From Halotalea alkalilenta (GTDB lineage Bacteria > Pseudomonadota > Gammaproteobacteria > Pseudomonadales > Halomonadaceae): 64,000 nt of DNA. The notes under the pieces were generated by a model, which was given only the letters and a program-made list of their open reading frames with translations, searched no databases and had not been told where the DNA came from. Location: contig NZ_CP015243.1 in NCBI RefSeq assembly GCF_001648175.1, positions 2,852,001-2,916,000 of the forward strand, read 5' to 3'. Below, in pieces: positions 1 to 11,634 of this stretch (positions within the stretch are counted from its first letter, which is position 1; each line of letters starts with the position of its first letter). Both the position numbers and the translations under genes were made by a program.

Positions 1-134
1 GCCGGCGGTTATGTTCGAGCCGCGAGGGGGTTACACTGCCCCATCACGACGCCGCGATACGACAGGCGGGCGTTGTCCGGGCTGTCGCCAAGGACGATGC
101 ACCAAAGGCTATGGATCCTTACATGGAGCGGGAC

Positions 135-890
135 ATGACGCAGCAATCCACCACGGCCACAGGGCCTCAAGCTTCGCCGCAGCGCAACTTCGATCAGGCC
201 GAGATCGACAAGTTCGAGGCTCTGGCCCACCGGTGGTGGGATCGCGATGGCGAGTTCAAACCACTGCACGACATCAATCCGCTTCGCCTTGCGTTCATCG
301 ATGAACAGTGCAACGGCCTGGCCGGGCGGCGCACGATCGACGTCGGCTGCGGCGGTGGCATCCTCAGCGAGGCGATGGCGCGTCGTGGCGCCCAGGTGAC
401 GGGGATCGATCTTGGCGAAGCTCCGCTGTCGGTCGCCGAGCTGCACCTCAAGGAGAGCGGCCTGGAGGTGGATTACCAGATGATCAGCGTCGAGGAGATC
501 GCCCAGCGGGAAGAGGCGAGCTACGACGTGGTCACCTGCATGGAGATGCTCGAGCATGTGCCGGACCCGAGCTCGGTGGTACGCGCCTGCGCGCGACTGG
601 TGAAGCCAGGCGGGCACGTGTTCTTCAGCACCATCAATCGCAACCCGAAGTCCTACCTGTTCGCGATCATTGGTGCCGAGTATCTGCTGCGCCTGCTGCC
701 GACCGGCACCCACGACTATCAGCGCTTCATCCGCCCTTCCGAACTCTCACGCTGGGCACGCCAGGCGGGACTCTCGATCGAACGGCTGCGTGGACTGCAC
801 TACAACCCTGTGACGCGCCGCTATTGGTTGAACGATGACGTACAGGTCAACTACATGATTCACTGCCAGCGTCCGGCCATCGACGCATGA
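135..890 (+). CDS. ubiG: Ubiquinone biosynthesis O-methyltransferase UbiG
   Basis: SAM-dependent class I methyltransferase of 251 aa that performs both O-methylation steps of ubiquinone synthesis at the inner membrane. The SAM-binding glycine loop VGCGGG lies near residues 70-75, followed by the acidic end of strand 2 (GIDLG, about 90). The family motif [13 protein letters not shown] is near 140. Length matches UbiG (about 240 aa). I chose the ATG at 135 because GGAG lies at a normal distance before it. In-frame ATGs at 111 and 123 have poorer ribosome sites. Its stop overlaps the next gene by 4 nt (ATGA), so the two are translationally coupled. Bases 1-134 hold no gene I can support. Confidence 0.95.
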   Translation: MTQQSTTATGPQASPQRNFDQAEIDKFEALAHRWWDRDGEFKPLHDINPLRLAFIDEQCNGLAGRRTIDVGCGGGILSEAMARRGAQVTGIDLGEAPLSVAELHLKESGLEVDYQMISVEEIAQREEASYDVVTCMEMLEHVPDPSSVVRACARLVKPGGHVFFSTINRNPKSYLFAIIGAEYLLRLLPTGTHDYQRFIRPSELSRWARQAGLSIERLRGLHYNPVTRRYWLNDDVQVNYMIHCQRPAIDA

Positions 891-1567
891 ACGCGGCACG
901 CCCGCGCCCCGGAGCGGTGCTGTTCGACCTCGATGGCACCTTGGTCGATACCGCACCGGATTTGATCGCTGCCACCAATCGATTGCGCCTGGAGCACGAT
1001 TTGCCACCGCTGCCCTATGCCCAGGTACGCGCGGTGGTATCCAACGGCGGCGCGGCACTGGTCGAGCTGGCACTGGCGCAGCGGCAAGAGATCGATCGGG
1101 ACGCCGGGCTGCAACGCCTGCTCGCCCTCTATCAAACCAACGTCGCCACGGAGAGCCGGGCGTTTCCCGGGCTGGTCGAGCTGGTCGCAGCGCTGGACGC
1201 CCAGGGTGTGGGCTGGGGAGTGGTGACCAACAAGCAGCGGCGCTTCGCGGTGCCGCTGCTGTCGCAGCTGGCGCTGAACCCACGCGTGCTGGTCTGTGCA
1301 GACGATCTGTCCGCATGCAAGCCGGACCCCGCGCCGCTGTTCGAGGCCGCAAGGCGCCTGGCGGTGGATCCCGATCGCTGCTGGTACGTCGGCGATCACC
1401 TGCGCGACATGCAGGCAGCGGTCAACGCCGGCATGCTGCCGGTAGCCGCGCTCTACGGCTATCTCGGAGCTGACGAACGCCCGGAGAGCTGGCCGGCGAA
1501 GCTGCGCTTCACCGACTCAGAGTCATTGGCCGCGGCGATTCTCGCAGCCTGCGGTGAGGCTGCCTGA
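887..1567 (+). CDS. mupP: N-acetylmuramic acid 6-phosphate phosphatase MupP (HAD family)
   Basis: HAD-superfamily hydrolase of 226 aa. Motif [10 protein letters not shown] is at residues 14-22, motif II VVTNK near 110, the lysine of motif III in CKPDP near 144, and motif [11 protein letters not shown] near 165. The family resembles phosphoglycolate phosphatase Gph. The tight coupling to ubiG is the arrangement known in Pseudomonas, where the product is MupP, which dephosphorylates MurNAc-6-P in the cell-wall recycling route that bypasses de novo UDP-MurNAc synthesis. The MupP call rests on this neighbourhood; Gph is the alternative. The gene ends 9 bp before the convergent cpoB. Confidence 0.82.
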   Translation: MNAARPRPGAVLFDLDGTLVDTAPDLIAATNRLRLEHDLPPLPYAQVRAVVSNGGAALVELALAQRQEIDRDAGLQRLLALYQTNVATESRAFPGLVELVAALDAQGVGWGVVTNKQRRFAVPLLSQLALNPRVLVCADDLSACKPDPAPLFEAARRLAVDPDRCWYVGDHLRDMQAAVNAGMLPVAALYGYLGADERPESWPAKLRFTDSESLAAAILAACGEAA

Positions 1568-1576
1568 CCACGACAC

Positions 1577-2365
1577 TCAGCCGCTGGTCCGGGAGAGAAA
1601 ATCCTGGGCCAGCTTGGCCGCATTGCTTTGCGGATGCTCCGCGACTACCTGCCTGAGCAACCGCTGGCTCTCGCTGCCCTGCCCCTGGCGCGCCTTGACC
1701 AAGCCGAGCTTGTAGATCGCATCGGCGACCTTGCTACTGCTCGGATAGTCATCGATCACACTCTGGAAGGCGTCGGCGGCATCATCGAGCCGAGACTGCG
1801 CGGAATAGAGCTCGCCCAGCCAGTAAAGCGAATTGGGCTTGAGATTGGAGTCGGGATACTCCTGGTTGAAGCGCTCGAACGCCGAGGTCGCTTCACTGAA
1901 CTGCCGATTCTGTACCAGCGCGAAGGCCTGCTGATAGCTCTGCTCAGCCTGGTCCCCACCGCTGCTGCCCGCTCCCGTGCCGGCTCCCGCGGTCGCCATC
2001 GCCGATCCGCGCGCCGCCTGCGCGATCGGGTCATCCGAATCGCTGGACACACCGGAACCCTGAGCCGCGCCCGCCGGAGGCTCACCGCCCTCGAGCTGGG
2101 TAAGCCGCTGGTCGAGGTCCATATAGCGCTGCTGGCCGAGCTGGCGCTCCTGCTCCAGCTGATGCTGAAGTTCCTCGATCTGGCCTACCAAGCGATTGAT
2201 CGCTTCCTGCTGGGTCTGCAGCTGGTTGAATAGCGTCAGACTGCCCGAAGCGGAAGGCTGTGTGGTGGCCGCCTGATTGTAGAAGGAACCGCTACTCTGG
2301 GCCCATACGGAAAGCGGGAGCACCAGGGCTCCCGCGCCGCACAGTTTTTTCAAACTGTGTTTCAT
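1577..2365 (-). CDS. cpoB: Cell division coordinator CpoB (YbgF), last gene of the tol-pal operon
   Basis: Periplasmic protein of 262 aa. It has a cleavable signal peptide (residues 1-22, ending VWAQ), an N-terminal trimerising coiled coil rich in Gln and Glu (about 40-95), a Gly/Ser/Ala linker (about 95-140), and C-terminal tetratricopeptide repeats (about 140-260) with typical signatures such as LYWLGELYSAQSRLDDAADAF. CpoB links Tol-Pal constriction to PBP1b-driven septal peptidoglycan synthesis. It lies 15 bp after pal on the same strand. Confidence 0.93.
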   Translation of the reverse strand: MKHSLKKLCGAGALVLPLSVWAQSSGSFYNQAATTQPSASGSLTLFNQLQTQQEAINRLVGQIEELQHQLEQERQLGQQRYMDLDQRLTQLEGGEPPAGAAQGSGVSSDSDDPIAQAARGSAMATAGAGTGAGSSGGDQAEQSYQQAFALVQNRQFSEATSAFERFNQEYPDSNLKPNSLYWLGELYSAQSRLDDAADAFQSVIDDYPSSSKVADAIYKLGLVKARQGQGSESQRLLRQVVAEHPQSNAAKLAQDFLSRTSG

Positions 2366-2380
2366 GCATTACCTCGAGTC

Positions 2381-2899
2381 TTAGTAGTCGAAGACAACGC
2401 GGCGGTTCTGCGCGTAGGCTTCCTCGGTGCGGCCCGACGCTGCCGGACGCTCTTCGCCGTAGCTGACCACTTCGAGCTGGGACGCGTTGACGCCCTGGAC
2501 GGTCAGGTACTGGCGGACAGCGTTGGCACGGCGCTCGCCGAGACCAAGGTTGTATTCGCGGGTACCGCGCTCATCGGTGTGGCCTTCAAGCACGACCTGA
2601 GTGCTCGGATTGGCGCGCAGGTAGGCAGCGTGCTGGTTCAGAACCGATTCGAACTCGGCGCGAATGGTATCGCGGTCGAAGTCGAAGTAGACGGTACGAA
2701 CGGACGGGATCTGGCCCTGCTGACCCTGGCCGTAACCCTGGCCAGCGGCACCGGTGCTGGAAGAAGTGCCGGAAGTCTGGGCACCGGAAGTCATACCACC
2801 CTGATCCCCATCCTGGGTACCGCCGCTGCTGGAACAGCCCGCGATCACAACGACCGAGAACGCAGCAGCCAGCGTCTTGGCGTAAGAGGAAAACTGCAT
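2381..2899 (-). CDS. pal: Peptidoglycan-associated lipoprotein Pal
   Basis: Outer-membrane lipoprotein of 172 aa. The lipobox VIAGC puts the acylated cysteine at residue 22, followed by a Ser/Gly/Gln-rich linker. The OmpA-like peptidoglycan-binding domain fills the C-terminal half (TVYFDFDRDTI, then GHTDERGTREYNLGLGERRA with the Asp and Arg that hold diaminopimelate). I chose the ATG at 2899 because it follows AAGGAGATTACC and begins directly with the signal peptide; an in-frame ATG 14 codons upstream lacks these features. Pal binds TolB and anchors the outer membrane to the wall during division. Confidence 0.95.
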   Translation of the reverse strand: MQFSSYAKTLAAAFSVVVIAGCSSSGGTQDGDQGGMTSGAQTSGTSSSTGAAGQGYGQGQQGQIPSVRTVYFDFDRDTIRAEFESVLNQHAAYLRANPSTQVVLEGHTDERGTREYNLGLGERRANAVRQYLTVQGVNASQLEVVSYGEERPAASGRTEEAYAQNRRVVFDY

Positions 2900-2950
2900 G
2901 GTAATCTCCTTGCTCTTAAGAGTGCGAATGACGAATTTCATTCTAGTCGT

Positions 2951-4243
2951 TTAGTTTAGAAACGGCGACCAGGCCGGTTCCCTGACGTTTCCTTCCGGAG
3001 AAGGGATGACGAAAGAGGCCCGTCCGTCCGCCGAAACAGCACCAAGAACCCCTCGGGTTCCCTGCTGAGTGGCATATACCACCATTGTGCCATTAGGCGC
3101 AATAGCGGGCGCTTCATCCCAGCCAGTATCGGTCAAGACAGTGACACGATTGGTGGCTAGGTCCTGCTTGGCGACCTGATAACCCCTGTCGGTACGGGTC
3201 ACCATGAACACCGTCTCGCCATCCGGCGAATAGTGTCCACCAGCATTATAGTTCCCAGTGAAGGTTAGTCGCTGTGCCTGTCCTGCTGCAAAATCGTAAC
3301 GATAGAGTTGTGGCTGGCCGCTGCGATCCGAGGTGAAGATCAGGCTCGAACCGTCGGGACTATAGTCCGGTTCGGTGTTGATCGCCGAGTTATTGGTCAG
3401 GCGCTCCAGGTTACGAGTGGCCAGATCCATCACATAGATGTCCGGCGTGCCGTCCTTGGACAACGACATCGCCATCTTGCGTCCATCCGGCGACCAGGCC
3501 GGCGCACCATTGATGCCGGTGAACGAGGTCAGCTGCAGGCGTCGTCCGGTGGCAAGGTCCTGCACGTAGATGGCCGGGCGCCCCGACTCGAACGAGACGT
3601 AGGCCAGCTTGCCGCCGTCCGGCGACCAGGTCGGTGAGAGGACCGGCTGATTGGAGGTCAGTACCTGCTGCGGATTGTAGCCATCCTGGTCAGCGACATA
3701 GAGCGCGAAGCTGATGTTCGGATCTATCCCCTGGGAGGTGATGTAGGCGATTCGGGTCTGGAACGCGCCGCGGATACCGGTGATCTTCTCGAAGATCTGG
3801 TCGGCGACATAGTGCGCGCGCGAGCGCAGCTGGTCGGGGCCTGAAGTGACCACCTCGCCGAGCTCGCGGGCATTACCGAAGATGTCATGCAATTCGTATG
3901 TGATTCGATAGCCATTGCCGTTGGGCTCCACCCGGCCGACCACCAGGTAGTTGGCACGCGAAGCCTGCCAGGCCTGGTAGTCGATCTGGTCGCCGGGGGC
4001 CGGGTTGCCGACCTGCCGGTCGCGCGGCAGCGGCGAGAACTGCCCGCTGTTGCGCAGATCGTTCTCGATGATCTGGCTAACGTCCTGCGGCAGCTGCTGG
4101 CCGTTGGCGGTGAATGGCGCGATCGCAATCGGGATCGCCTGGTCGCTGCTGCGCGTGATCTGAATGTTGAGCTCGGCGCGAGCATAAGCGCTCGCCACCA
4201 GCATCATCAGCATACCCGTGAGGGCGACTAATCGTCTCATCAC
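2951..4243 (-). CDS. tolB: Tol-Pal system periplasmic protein TolB
   Basis: Periplasmic protein of 430 aa, the usual TolB length. It has an N-terminal signal peptide (about 1-23), an alpha/beta domain (about 25-165) and a six-bladed beta-propeller (about 170-430) built from repeats of the WSPDG type. TolB binds Pal through the propeller and TolA through its N terminus. The start codon overlaps the tolA stop (TGATG), implying coupled translation. No damage is visible, in contrast to tolA and the tolR position upstream. Confidence 0.95.
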   Translation of the reverse strand: MMRRLVALTGMLMMLVASAYARAELNIQITRSSDQAIPIAIAPFTANGQQLPQDVSQIIENDLRNSGQFSPLPRDRQVGNPAPGDQIDYQAWQASRANYLVVGRVEPNGNGYRITYELHDIFGNARELGEVVTSGPDQLRSRAHYVADQIFEKITGIRGAFQTRIAYITSQGIDPNISFALYVADQDGYNPQQVLTSNQPVLSPTWSPDGGKLAYVSFESGRPAIYVQDLATGRRLQLTSFTGINGAPAWSPDGRKMAMSLSKDGTPDIYVMDLATRNLERLTNNSAINTEPDYSPDGSSLIFTSDRSGQPQLYRYDFAAGQAQRLTFTGNYNAGGHYSPDGETVFMVTRTDRGYQVAKQDLATNRVTVLTDTGWDEAPAIAPNGTMVVYATQQGTRGVLGAVSADGRASFVIPSPEGNVREPAWSPFLN

Positions 4244-5339
4244 CGTACATCCTCTGGATTGAACGTCAGGACAAAGCTACGGAACTGCTGCTGCGCGGCA
4301 CTGGGCAGCTGGCTCAATTCGCGGAAAGGTGCGGCACGTTGCACCGCTTGGATCGCCGAGTTGTCGAAAGACGCATTGCCGCTGCTGCTTTGCAAGGTAG
4401 CACCGACCAGCTCACCAGTGGCCGGCAACAGCCGCACCCGCACCGTGGCGACCAGGCCGGGGGGGAACCGGACGGTTTGATCCAGCTCTGCTCTACCGCA
4501 TGGCGAATGATGTTCATCATGCTGTTCGAGGCTTCAGCGGACTGCCGTGCGTTAGCGATCGACTGCTCCTCGCTGCCGATCGCTTGGGCGAGATCGGACT
4601 CGCTCGCCGCGGCAGCGGCCTCGGCAAGACGACGCTGTTCGGCCTGTTCCCGCGCGGCGCGCTCTCTGGCGGCCCGCTCCTGCGCGGCCTTCTCGGCGGC
4701 GGCCCGTTCCGCTGCGGCTCGTTCCCTTTCCGCCTGCGCGGCGGCGGCCCGCTCCGCCTCGGCTCGCTCCCTTTCCGCCTGTGCGGCGGCGGCCCGCTCC
4801 GCCTCGGCTCGTTCCCTCGCCGCCTGCTCAGCGGCGGCCTGCTCCGCCGCGGCCTGCTCTCTCGCCGCCTGCTCGCGCGCGGCGCGCTGGGCCTCAGCCT
4901 GCTGACGCTGCGCCTCCTCGCGCTGAGCGGCTTGAGCTGCGGCTTCGGCTGCGGCCTGCTGGCGCTCGGCTTCCTGCTGACGCTCAGCGGCTGCGGCGGC
5001 AGCCTGTTCGGCAGCCTCACGCTGAGCCTGCTCGGCGGCCTCGCGCTCGGCCTGCTCTTGCGCCGTCTGAGCCGCGGCCTCCTGCTGGGCTTCGCGCTGG
5101 GTATCGTCTTGCTGCGGCGCGCTCTGCCGGGGCGCGCCCTGCTGGGAGTCCCTGAGCTGCTGGGCCTGATCGGTCGCGGTCTCGGTCGAGATCAGCGTGG
5201 CACGGACGATGGAGCTCGACTGGTTCTCCGGGGTCGAGCTCGGCCAGCGGATCAAGAGTGCTGCGACCAAGCCGAGGTGCAGGAGCACGGCAAGGATCAC
5301 AGGCAGCTTGAACTTGGCTTCTTGGGATTGCCTGGACAT
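4240..5339 (-). pseudogene. tolA: TolA, frameshifted as sequenced near its C-terminal domain
   Basis: TolA spans the periplasm, linking the TolQR motor to TolB/Pal. The N terminus (MSRQSQEAKFKLP) leads into one membrane helix that keeps the conserved His (AVLLHLGLV). A long Ala/Glu/Arg/Gln-rich helix follows, then the start of domain III (HAVEQSWIKPSGSPP). At seven C on the coding strand (4459-4465) the frame changes. The continuation of domain III is found one frame over, from GLVATVRVRLLPATGE to [11 protein letters not shown] at 4240. One extra C would restore about 366 aa. As written, translation goes on into about 40 unrelated residues and stops at 4314. The start at 5339 has GAGGAA upstream. 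Sequencing error, true mutation and phase variation are all possible. Confidence 0.85.
4716..4805 (-). repeat. Two tandem 45-bp repeats inside the tolA helical domain
   Basis: Two adjacent near-identical 45-bp units (4716-4760 and 4761-4805), with a partial third beginning at 4806. Each encodes 15 residues, ERAEAERAAAAQAER, in the helical domain II of TolA. The length of this domain varies widely among TolA proteins through such repeats. Repeats of this kind are also prone to collapse in assembly. Confidence 0.8.
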
Positions 5340-5410
5340 CAATTCTTCCTCGAGGTCGCTCGAACGACCGAACATGCTCGACGCCTGGTACCTGCGGCAG
5401 GTTCCATCAT
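5339..5410 (-). CDS. 23-codon ORF in the position of tolR
   Basis: Between tolQ and tolA, where tolR (about 140 codons) normally lies, only 73 bp are present. They contain one ORF: ATG at 5410, preceded by AAGG, with a TGA that overlaps the tolA ATG as TGATG. The peptide starts MMEPAAGTRRR and has no hydrophobic stretch and nothing of the TolR membrane helix or its periplasmic domain. Overlapping stops and starts are usual within this operon, so this could be the ends of a deleted tolR, but no recognisable TolR sequence remains. Whether it is translated is unknown. Confidence 0.35.
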   Translation of the reverse strand: MMEPAAGTRRRACSVVRATSRKN

Positions 5411-5412
5411 GA

Positions 5413-6138
5413 TCAAACCTTGGCGCTCGCGGCGCTGCGGGCTACCACGCTGCGATGAAGAATGGTGTGGAATTCCTCGGCGAAGTCGCGGTAGGCCGCG
5501 ATCAGCCGCTCGCTGGACGAGGTGAAACGGTTGTAGGCGATCACCGCCGGGATCGCCGCGAACAGCCCCATCGCTGTGGCGATCAGCGCCTCGGCGATCC
5601 ACGGCGCCACGGTGGCAAGGGTTGCCTGTTCGGCATCGGAGAGGGTCTGGAATGAGCCCATGATGCCCCATACGGTACCGAAGAGACCGATATAGGGACT
5701 CGAAGAGCTGATCGAGGCAAGGATGGGCAGGTGGTGAGTCAACCTCGCCTCCTCGCGGGAAAGCGCGACACGCATTGCGCGCTCGACCTCGAGCAACATC
5801 GAAGCCGCCTGCTTGGGGGTGGGCGGCGGCTGGTCCTCGCTGCCGCGCAGCCGGGCGCGAAGGCGATTGAACGACTTGAATCCCGCCTGGAACACATGGG
5901 CTGCGCCCTCCGTCGTCTCCGGCTGCTCGCGATTCAGGTCGTTGAGGTCGATCCCCGACCAGAAGCGGGCCTCGAAGCCAGCGAAATCGCGCTCCGCCCG
6001 GCGCATGCTGATCGCGCGCTGAAAGATCAGCACCCACGACACCAGTGAAAACACCAGCAGCACCAGCATGACCAGCTTGACGACGAGGCTGGCATTGATC
6101 ACCAGCGCGACGATCGACATCGAATCTTCCACGTCCAT
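5413..6138 (-). CDS. tolQ: Tol-Pal system inner-membrane motor protein TolQ
   Basis: MotA/TolQ/ExbB proton-channel protein with three membrane helices: residues about 15-40 (NASLVVKLVMLVLLVFSLVSW), about 120-145 (SPYIGLFGTVWGIMGSFQ) and about 160-185 (AEALIATAMGLFAAIPAVIAYN). The channel-lining polar residues are present. I chose the start at 6138 because it aligns with the N terminus I recall for Pseudomonas TolQ. The ATG at 6120 has a cleaner ribosome site (GGAAG) and is also possible. TolQ normally pairs with TolR, which is missing from the next position. Confidence 0.93.
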   Translation of the reverse strand: MDVEDSMSIVALVINASLVVKLVMLVLLVFSLVSWVLIFQRAISMRRAERDFAGFEARFWSGIDLNDLNREQPETTEGAAHVFQAGFKSFNRLRARLRGSEDQPPPTPKQAASMLLEVERAMRVALSREEARLTHHLPILASISSSSPYIGLFGTVWGIMGSFQTLSDAEQATLATVAPWIAEALIATAMGLFAAIPAVIAYNRFTSSSERLIAAYRDFAEEFHTILHRSVVARSAASAKV

Positions 6139-6214
6139 CCTCTCAATCCACCGCGCGCGATATCCTTCGCGCACGCTCGTCACATTTCACCCTCGCGGCA
6201 CGCCCGAACGGGCC

Positions 6215-6622
6215 TCAGCCGCAGGGCGCCTCTTCCAACACCGCACGCAGCGGCTCAGGCCAGCGACTCGGCTTGAGCGTACGCACATCAATACAGGCGA
6301 TATCGACCTCAGCGACGCCAAGCAGTTCATCCACACGGCAAATGCGCTGGGTGAAAGTCAGGCTGCAGCGTCCGAACGCACTCACCTCGACCCCGACATA
6401 GAGCTGGTCATCGAGCCGGGCCGGACGCAAGTAGCGACACTCCAGCCGCCGCACCACCAGTTGGAGCCCCTGCCCGAACAGCGACTGCTGAGTGAAGCCA
6501 TGCAGCCTCAGCCACTCGGTCCGCGCCCGCTCCATGAATTTCAGGTAGTTGGCATGGTAGACGATCGCGCCGGCGTCGGTATCTTCGATATAGACCGTCA
6601 CCGGCCAGGAAAACGCACTCAT
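6215..6622 (-). CDS. ybgC: Acyl-CoA thioesterase YbgC, tol-pal associated
   Basis: Hotdog-fold thioesterase of 135 aa. The family motif [21 protein letters not shown] lies near residues 15-35 and holds the catalytic Asp. YbgC proteins hydrolyse acyl-CoA substrates and associate with acyl carrier protein and phospholipid synthesis enzymes. Its position as first gene of the tol-pal cluster is conserved. Its start overlaps the ruvB stop by 4 nt, joining the ruv and tol segments. Confidence 0.93.
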   Translation of the reverse strand: MSAFSWPVTVYIEDTDAGAIVYHANYLKFMERARTEWLRLHGFTQQSLFGQGLQLVVRRLECRYLRPARLDDQLYVGVEVSAFGRCSLTFTQRICRVDELLGVAEVDIACIDVRTLKPSRWPEPLRAVLEEAPCG

Positions 6623-7653
6623 GCCGCCCCACCATCACTAAACACGCCCTGGTCATCGGGTTCGATACCGAAATGGCGATAGGCGCCTCGAGTCACCATC
6701 CGCCCTCGGGCGGTACGAAGCATGAAGCCCTGTTGAATCAGATAGGGCTCGAGCACATCCTCGATCGTGTCGCGCTCCTCGCCGATCGCCGCGGCCAGGC
6801 TATCCACCCCCACCGGGCCGCCGTCGAACTTTTCGATCATCATCAGCAGCAGACGGCGATCCATGTGGTCCAGTCCATGCTGGTCGACGTGCAGCATATC
6901 GAGCGCGCGCGAAGCGATGGCGAGATCGATGCGCCCATCGCCCTTGACCTGAGCGTAGTCGCGCACCCGGCGCAGCAGCCGGTTGGCGATTCGCGGGGTA
7001 CCGCGGGAACGACGGGCGATCTCGAGCGCCCCTTCGGGGTCGGCTTCAAGGCCCAGCAGTCGAGCCGAACGCGCAACGATCGAGGTGAGATCCTCGACGC
7101 CGTAGAACTCGAGCCGCTGGACGATACCGAAGCGATCGCGCAGCGGCGAGGTCAAGAGTCCCGCCCGCGTGGTGGCGCCCACCAGGGTGAAGCGCGGCAG
7201 GTCCAGCTTGATCGAGCGCGCGGCGGGCCCCTCGCCGATCATGATGTCGAGCTGGAAGTCCTCCATCGCCGGATAGAGCACCTCTTCGACGGTCGATGAG
7301 AGACGGTGGATCTCGTCGATGAACAGCACGTCGCCAGGCTCGAGGCTGGTGAGCATCGCGGCGAGATCGCCCGGCCGCTCGAGCACCGGGCCGGAGGTCG
7401 ACTTGATGTCGACCTCCATCTCGGCGGCGATGATGTTGGCCAGCGTGGTCTTGCCAAGCCCGGGTGGCCCGAAGACCAAGGTGTGATCGAGGCTTTCGCC
7501 GCGCCCGCGGGCGGCATCGACGAAGATACCCAACTGCTCGCGCACCGCGGGCTGGCCAATGTAGTCGGCGAGCCTGCGCGGGCGGATCGCATAGTCGACA
7601 CGCGGCTCGCGTCCCTGCGCCTCGGCCGAGATCAGGCGATCGGGCTCGATCAT
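6619..7653 (-). CDS. ruvB: Holliday junction branch-migration ATPase RuvB
   Basis: AAA+ ATPase of 344 aa. Walker [12 protein letters not shown] is near residue 62, Walker [10 protein letters not shown] near 110, a sensor/arginine-finger region VGATTRAG near 155-160, and a C-terminal winged helix. It forms hexameric rings that drive branch migration with RuvA. It overlaps the ruvA stop by 4 nt. Confidence 0.97.
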   Translation of the reverse strand: MIEPDRLISAEAQGREPRVDYAIRPRRLADYIGQPAVREQLGIFVDAARGRGESLDHTLVFGPPGLGKTTLANIIAAEMEVDIKSTSGPVLERPGDLAAMLTSLEPGDVLFIDEIHRLSSTVEEVLYPAMEDFQLDIMIGEGPAARSIKLDLPRFTLVGATTRAGLLTSPLRDRFGIVQRLEFYGVEDLTSIVARSARLLGLEADPEGALEIARRSRGTPRIANRLLRRVRDYAQVKGDGRIDLAIASRALDMLHVDQHGLDHMDRRLLLMMIEKFDGGPVGVDSLAAAIGEERDTIEDVLEPYLIQQGFMLRTARGRMVTRGAYRHFGIEPDDQGVFSDGGAA

Positions 7654-8312
7654 CGACGTGCCTCGGTGCGGCCGCTACCTATCCGCTGGGCCAAAGCGCT
7701 CTTGATCAACGCTTCGGTGGAAAGCGAATGGTCGAGTTCGGCGAGCATCCTGGTCGCCTCGACCGGCTTGTAGCCGAGCGCGATCAATGCCGCTTCTGCA
7801 TCGACGTAGTTGCCACGGGCGCCAGGGGGATGGAGTTCGCAAGCCTCGCCGTCGAGCAGCCGCTCGAGCGCGCCGAGATCCGGCTGCGCCTCGCGGGTGA
7901 GCTCGGGCCAGCGAGTCAATCGATCGCGCATCTCGACGATCAGCCGCTCGGCGGTCTTCTTGCCGACCCCCGGCAGCCGCGTCAGCGCTTGGGCATCCTC
8001 GTCCATCAAACAGCGCACGAACTGCCCCCGCTCCATGCCGGAGAGAATCGCCAGCGCCATGCGTGGGCCGACCCCGGCGATGCGGATCAGTTCGCGAAAC
8101 ATCCGCCGCTCGAGTTCGTCGCGAAAGCCATAGAGCAGGTGGGCGTCCTCACGAACGATCAGGTGGGTATAAAGGCGTGCCTGTTCGCCTAGCGCCGGCA
8201 GCGAAAGGATGGTGTTCATCGAGGCCTCGAGCTCGTAGCCCACCCCGCCCACGTCGATCACGACCCAGGGAGGCTGCTTTTCGATCAAAATGCCGTGAAG
8301 CCGTCCTATCAT
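7650..8312 (-). CDS. ruvA: Holliday junction DNA-binding protein RuvA
   Basis: Protein of 220 aa with an N-terminal OB fold ([20 protein letters not shown]), tandem helix-hairpin-helix motifs ([15 protein letters not shown] near 75 and [18 protein letters not shown] near 110) and a C-terminal RuvB-binding domain. I chose the ATG at 8312 because family members begin MIGR; an in-frame ATG six codons upstream is less likely. It lies 115 bp after ruvC. Confidence 0.96.
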   Translation of the reverse strand: MIGRLHGILIEKQPPWVVIDVGGVGYELEASMNTILSLPALGEQARLYTHLIVREDAHLLYGFRDELERRMFRELIRIAGVGPRMALAILSGMERGQFVRCLMDEDAQALTRLPGVGKKTAERLIVEMRDRLTRWPELTREAQPDLGALERLLDGEACELHPPGARGNYVDAEAALIALGYKPVEATRMLAELDHSLSTEALIKSALAQRIGSGRTEARR

Positions 8313-8427
8313 CCATCCCTCGAGGTACACCCGTTCGCGGTCGCGCTGACGCGCGCCGCGAGTGATAAGAAATTCCGCTGAGTCATCATATCAGGCAGGA
8401 AGTGAGAGACCAGGGTCCGATATTGCG

Positions 8428-8967
8428 CTAGCCGGGACGAAAGGCTCGCCAACCGCGCCCCACATGCCTGCGCGTAACCGAGGCTTCGGCGCGTTTTATC
8501 AGTCCTCGGCGGCTATAGCAATGGGTCAGCGCGATAGCGAGGGCGTCCGCCGCATCGGGCTGCGGCAGGCCGTCGAGATGCAGGGTCGAGGCCACCATGC
8601 GCTGTACCGCCGCCTTGTCGGCACCGCCGTGGCCGGTAACGGTCTGCTTCACCAGGGTAGCGGCGTACTCGAACACCGGCAGGCCATGATTGGCTGCGCA
8701 GACGATCGCACTGCCGCGCGCCTGACCGAGCTTGAGCGCGGAGTCGGCGTTCTTGGCGACGAAGACCCGCTCAATGGCGAATTCCGCCGGGCAGTGAAGT
8801 GCGATCAGCTCGCCAATGCCCGCGTAGACCTGGGCCAGCCGCTGGGCGAGCTGATCGGCATCGATACGAATGAAACCGCTGGCGACGTAGCGTGGCGCGC
8901 CGACGCCGGCATCGATCACGCCGAACCCGGTGCGCCGCGACCCAGGGTCGATACCGAGCAGGATCAC
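8428..8967 (-). CDS. ruvC: Holliday junction endonuclease RuvC
   Basis: Resolvase of 179 aa with an RNase H-like fold. The first catalytic Asp is in [14 protein letters not shown] (residues 3-16), Glu in FAIERVF near 67, and the C-terminal acidic pair in [13 protein letters not shown] near 140. The start is a GTG whose bases overlap the yebC stop (GTGA), matching the family N terminus. The last ~20 residues are a basic tail. Confidence 0.95.
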   Translation of the reverse strand: MILLGIDPGSRRTGFGVIDAGVGAPRYVASGFIRIDADQLAQRLAQVYAGIGELIALHCPAEFAIERVFVAKNADSALKLGQARGSAIVCAANHGLPVFEYAATLVKQTVTGHGGADKAAVQRMVASTLHLDGLPQPDAADALAIALTHCYSRRGLIKRAEASVTRRHVGRGWRAFRPG

Positions 8968-9713
8968 TCGAGCGCCTCGAGCACAGCGTCGCTGAAATCG
9001 GCATTGGTGTAGACGTTCTGGACGTCGTCGAGCTCCTCGAGCATGTCGATCAGCTTGATCACCCGCCGGCCCAGCTCCGGATCGTCGATGGTGGTGTAGG
9101 TGTCGGGAAACATCCCAACCTCGCTGCTTTCGGGAACGAGCCCCGCCTCGACCAGCGTGTCCTTGACCGCACCGAAGGCCGCCGGCGTAGTGACCACCAG
9201 CAGCGTGCCATCCTCCTGCTCGACCACGTCGTCGGCACCCGCCTCCAGTGCGGTCTCGATCACCGCCTCCTCGTCGCTGCCGGCGGCGAAGCCGAGCTGT
9301 CCACGCTGGCTGAAGAGGAAGGCGACCGACCCGGAAGTGCCGAGATTGCCGCCTTGCTTGGTGAACGCGTGGCGCACGTCGGAAGCGGTGCGATTGCGAT
9401 TGTCGGTCATGCACTCGAGCATCACCGCCACCCCTTCGGGGCCGTAGCCCTCGTAGACCAGCTCTTCCATCTGGTCAGTGTCGCCATCGCCTACGCCGCG
9501 GTCGATCGCCCGCTGCACGGTGTCCTTCGCCATGTTGCCGCCCAGCGCCTTGTCTATCGCGATACGCAGCCTGGGATTGGCGCCCGGATCACTGCCGCCC
9601 TGGCGGGCTGCGACGGTGAGTTCGCGAATCAGCTTGGTGAAGATCTTGCCACGCTTGGCGTCCTGCGCCGCCTTGCGGTGCTTGGTGTTAGCCCATTTGC
9701 TATGGCCAGCCAC
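8964..9713 (-). CDS. yebC: YebC/PmpR family protein
   Basis: Protein of 249 aa with the family start [20 protein letters not shown] and a three-domain YebC fold. Members have been described as transcription regulators (PmpR) and, more recently, as factors that relieve ribosome stalling at proline stretches. The start is a GTG preceded by GAGG at a 6-nt distance. yebC beside ruvC is a widely conserved arrangement. Confidence 0.95.
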   Translation of the reverse strand: MAGHSKWANTKHRKAAQDAKRGKIFTKLIRELTVAARQGGSDPGANPRLRIAIDKALGGNMAKDTVQRAIDRGVGDGDTDQMEELVYEGYGPEGVAVMLECMTDNRNRTASDVRHAFTKQGGNLGTSGSVAFLFSQRGQLGFAAGSDEEAVIETALEAGADDVVEQEDGTLLVVTTPAAFGAVKDTLVEAGLVPESSEVGMFPDTYTTIDDPELGRRVIKLIDMLEELDDVQNVYTNADFSDAVLEALE

Positions 9714-9798
9714 TGATGACCTCCGCTCGCGTCGCGCGCGAACCTTCGATTACCGCATGAATTGCTGCCGGACCCGGCGAGCGCCGGGTCCGGGCACA

Positions 9799-11565
<1,767 letters not shown>

Positions 11566-11634
11566 TTCAGTTCCCATTGCGTGATACGTGTCTTTCGCGC
11601 CCCGCCGGCGGCGGCGGGGCGTCGGGGGTAGCGC

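Noticed and set aside
8375..8395. A LexA-like sequence upstream of ruvA
   Set aside because: The spacing between CTG and CAG is 11 rather than 10, so it does not fit the operator.
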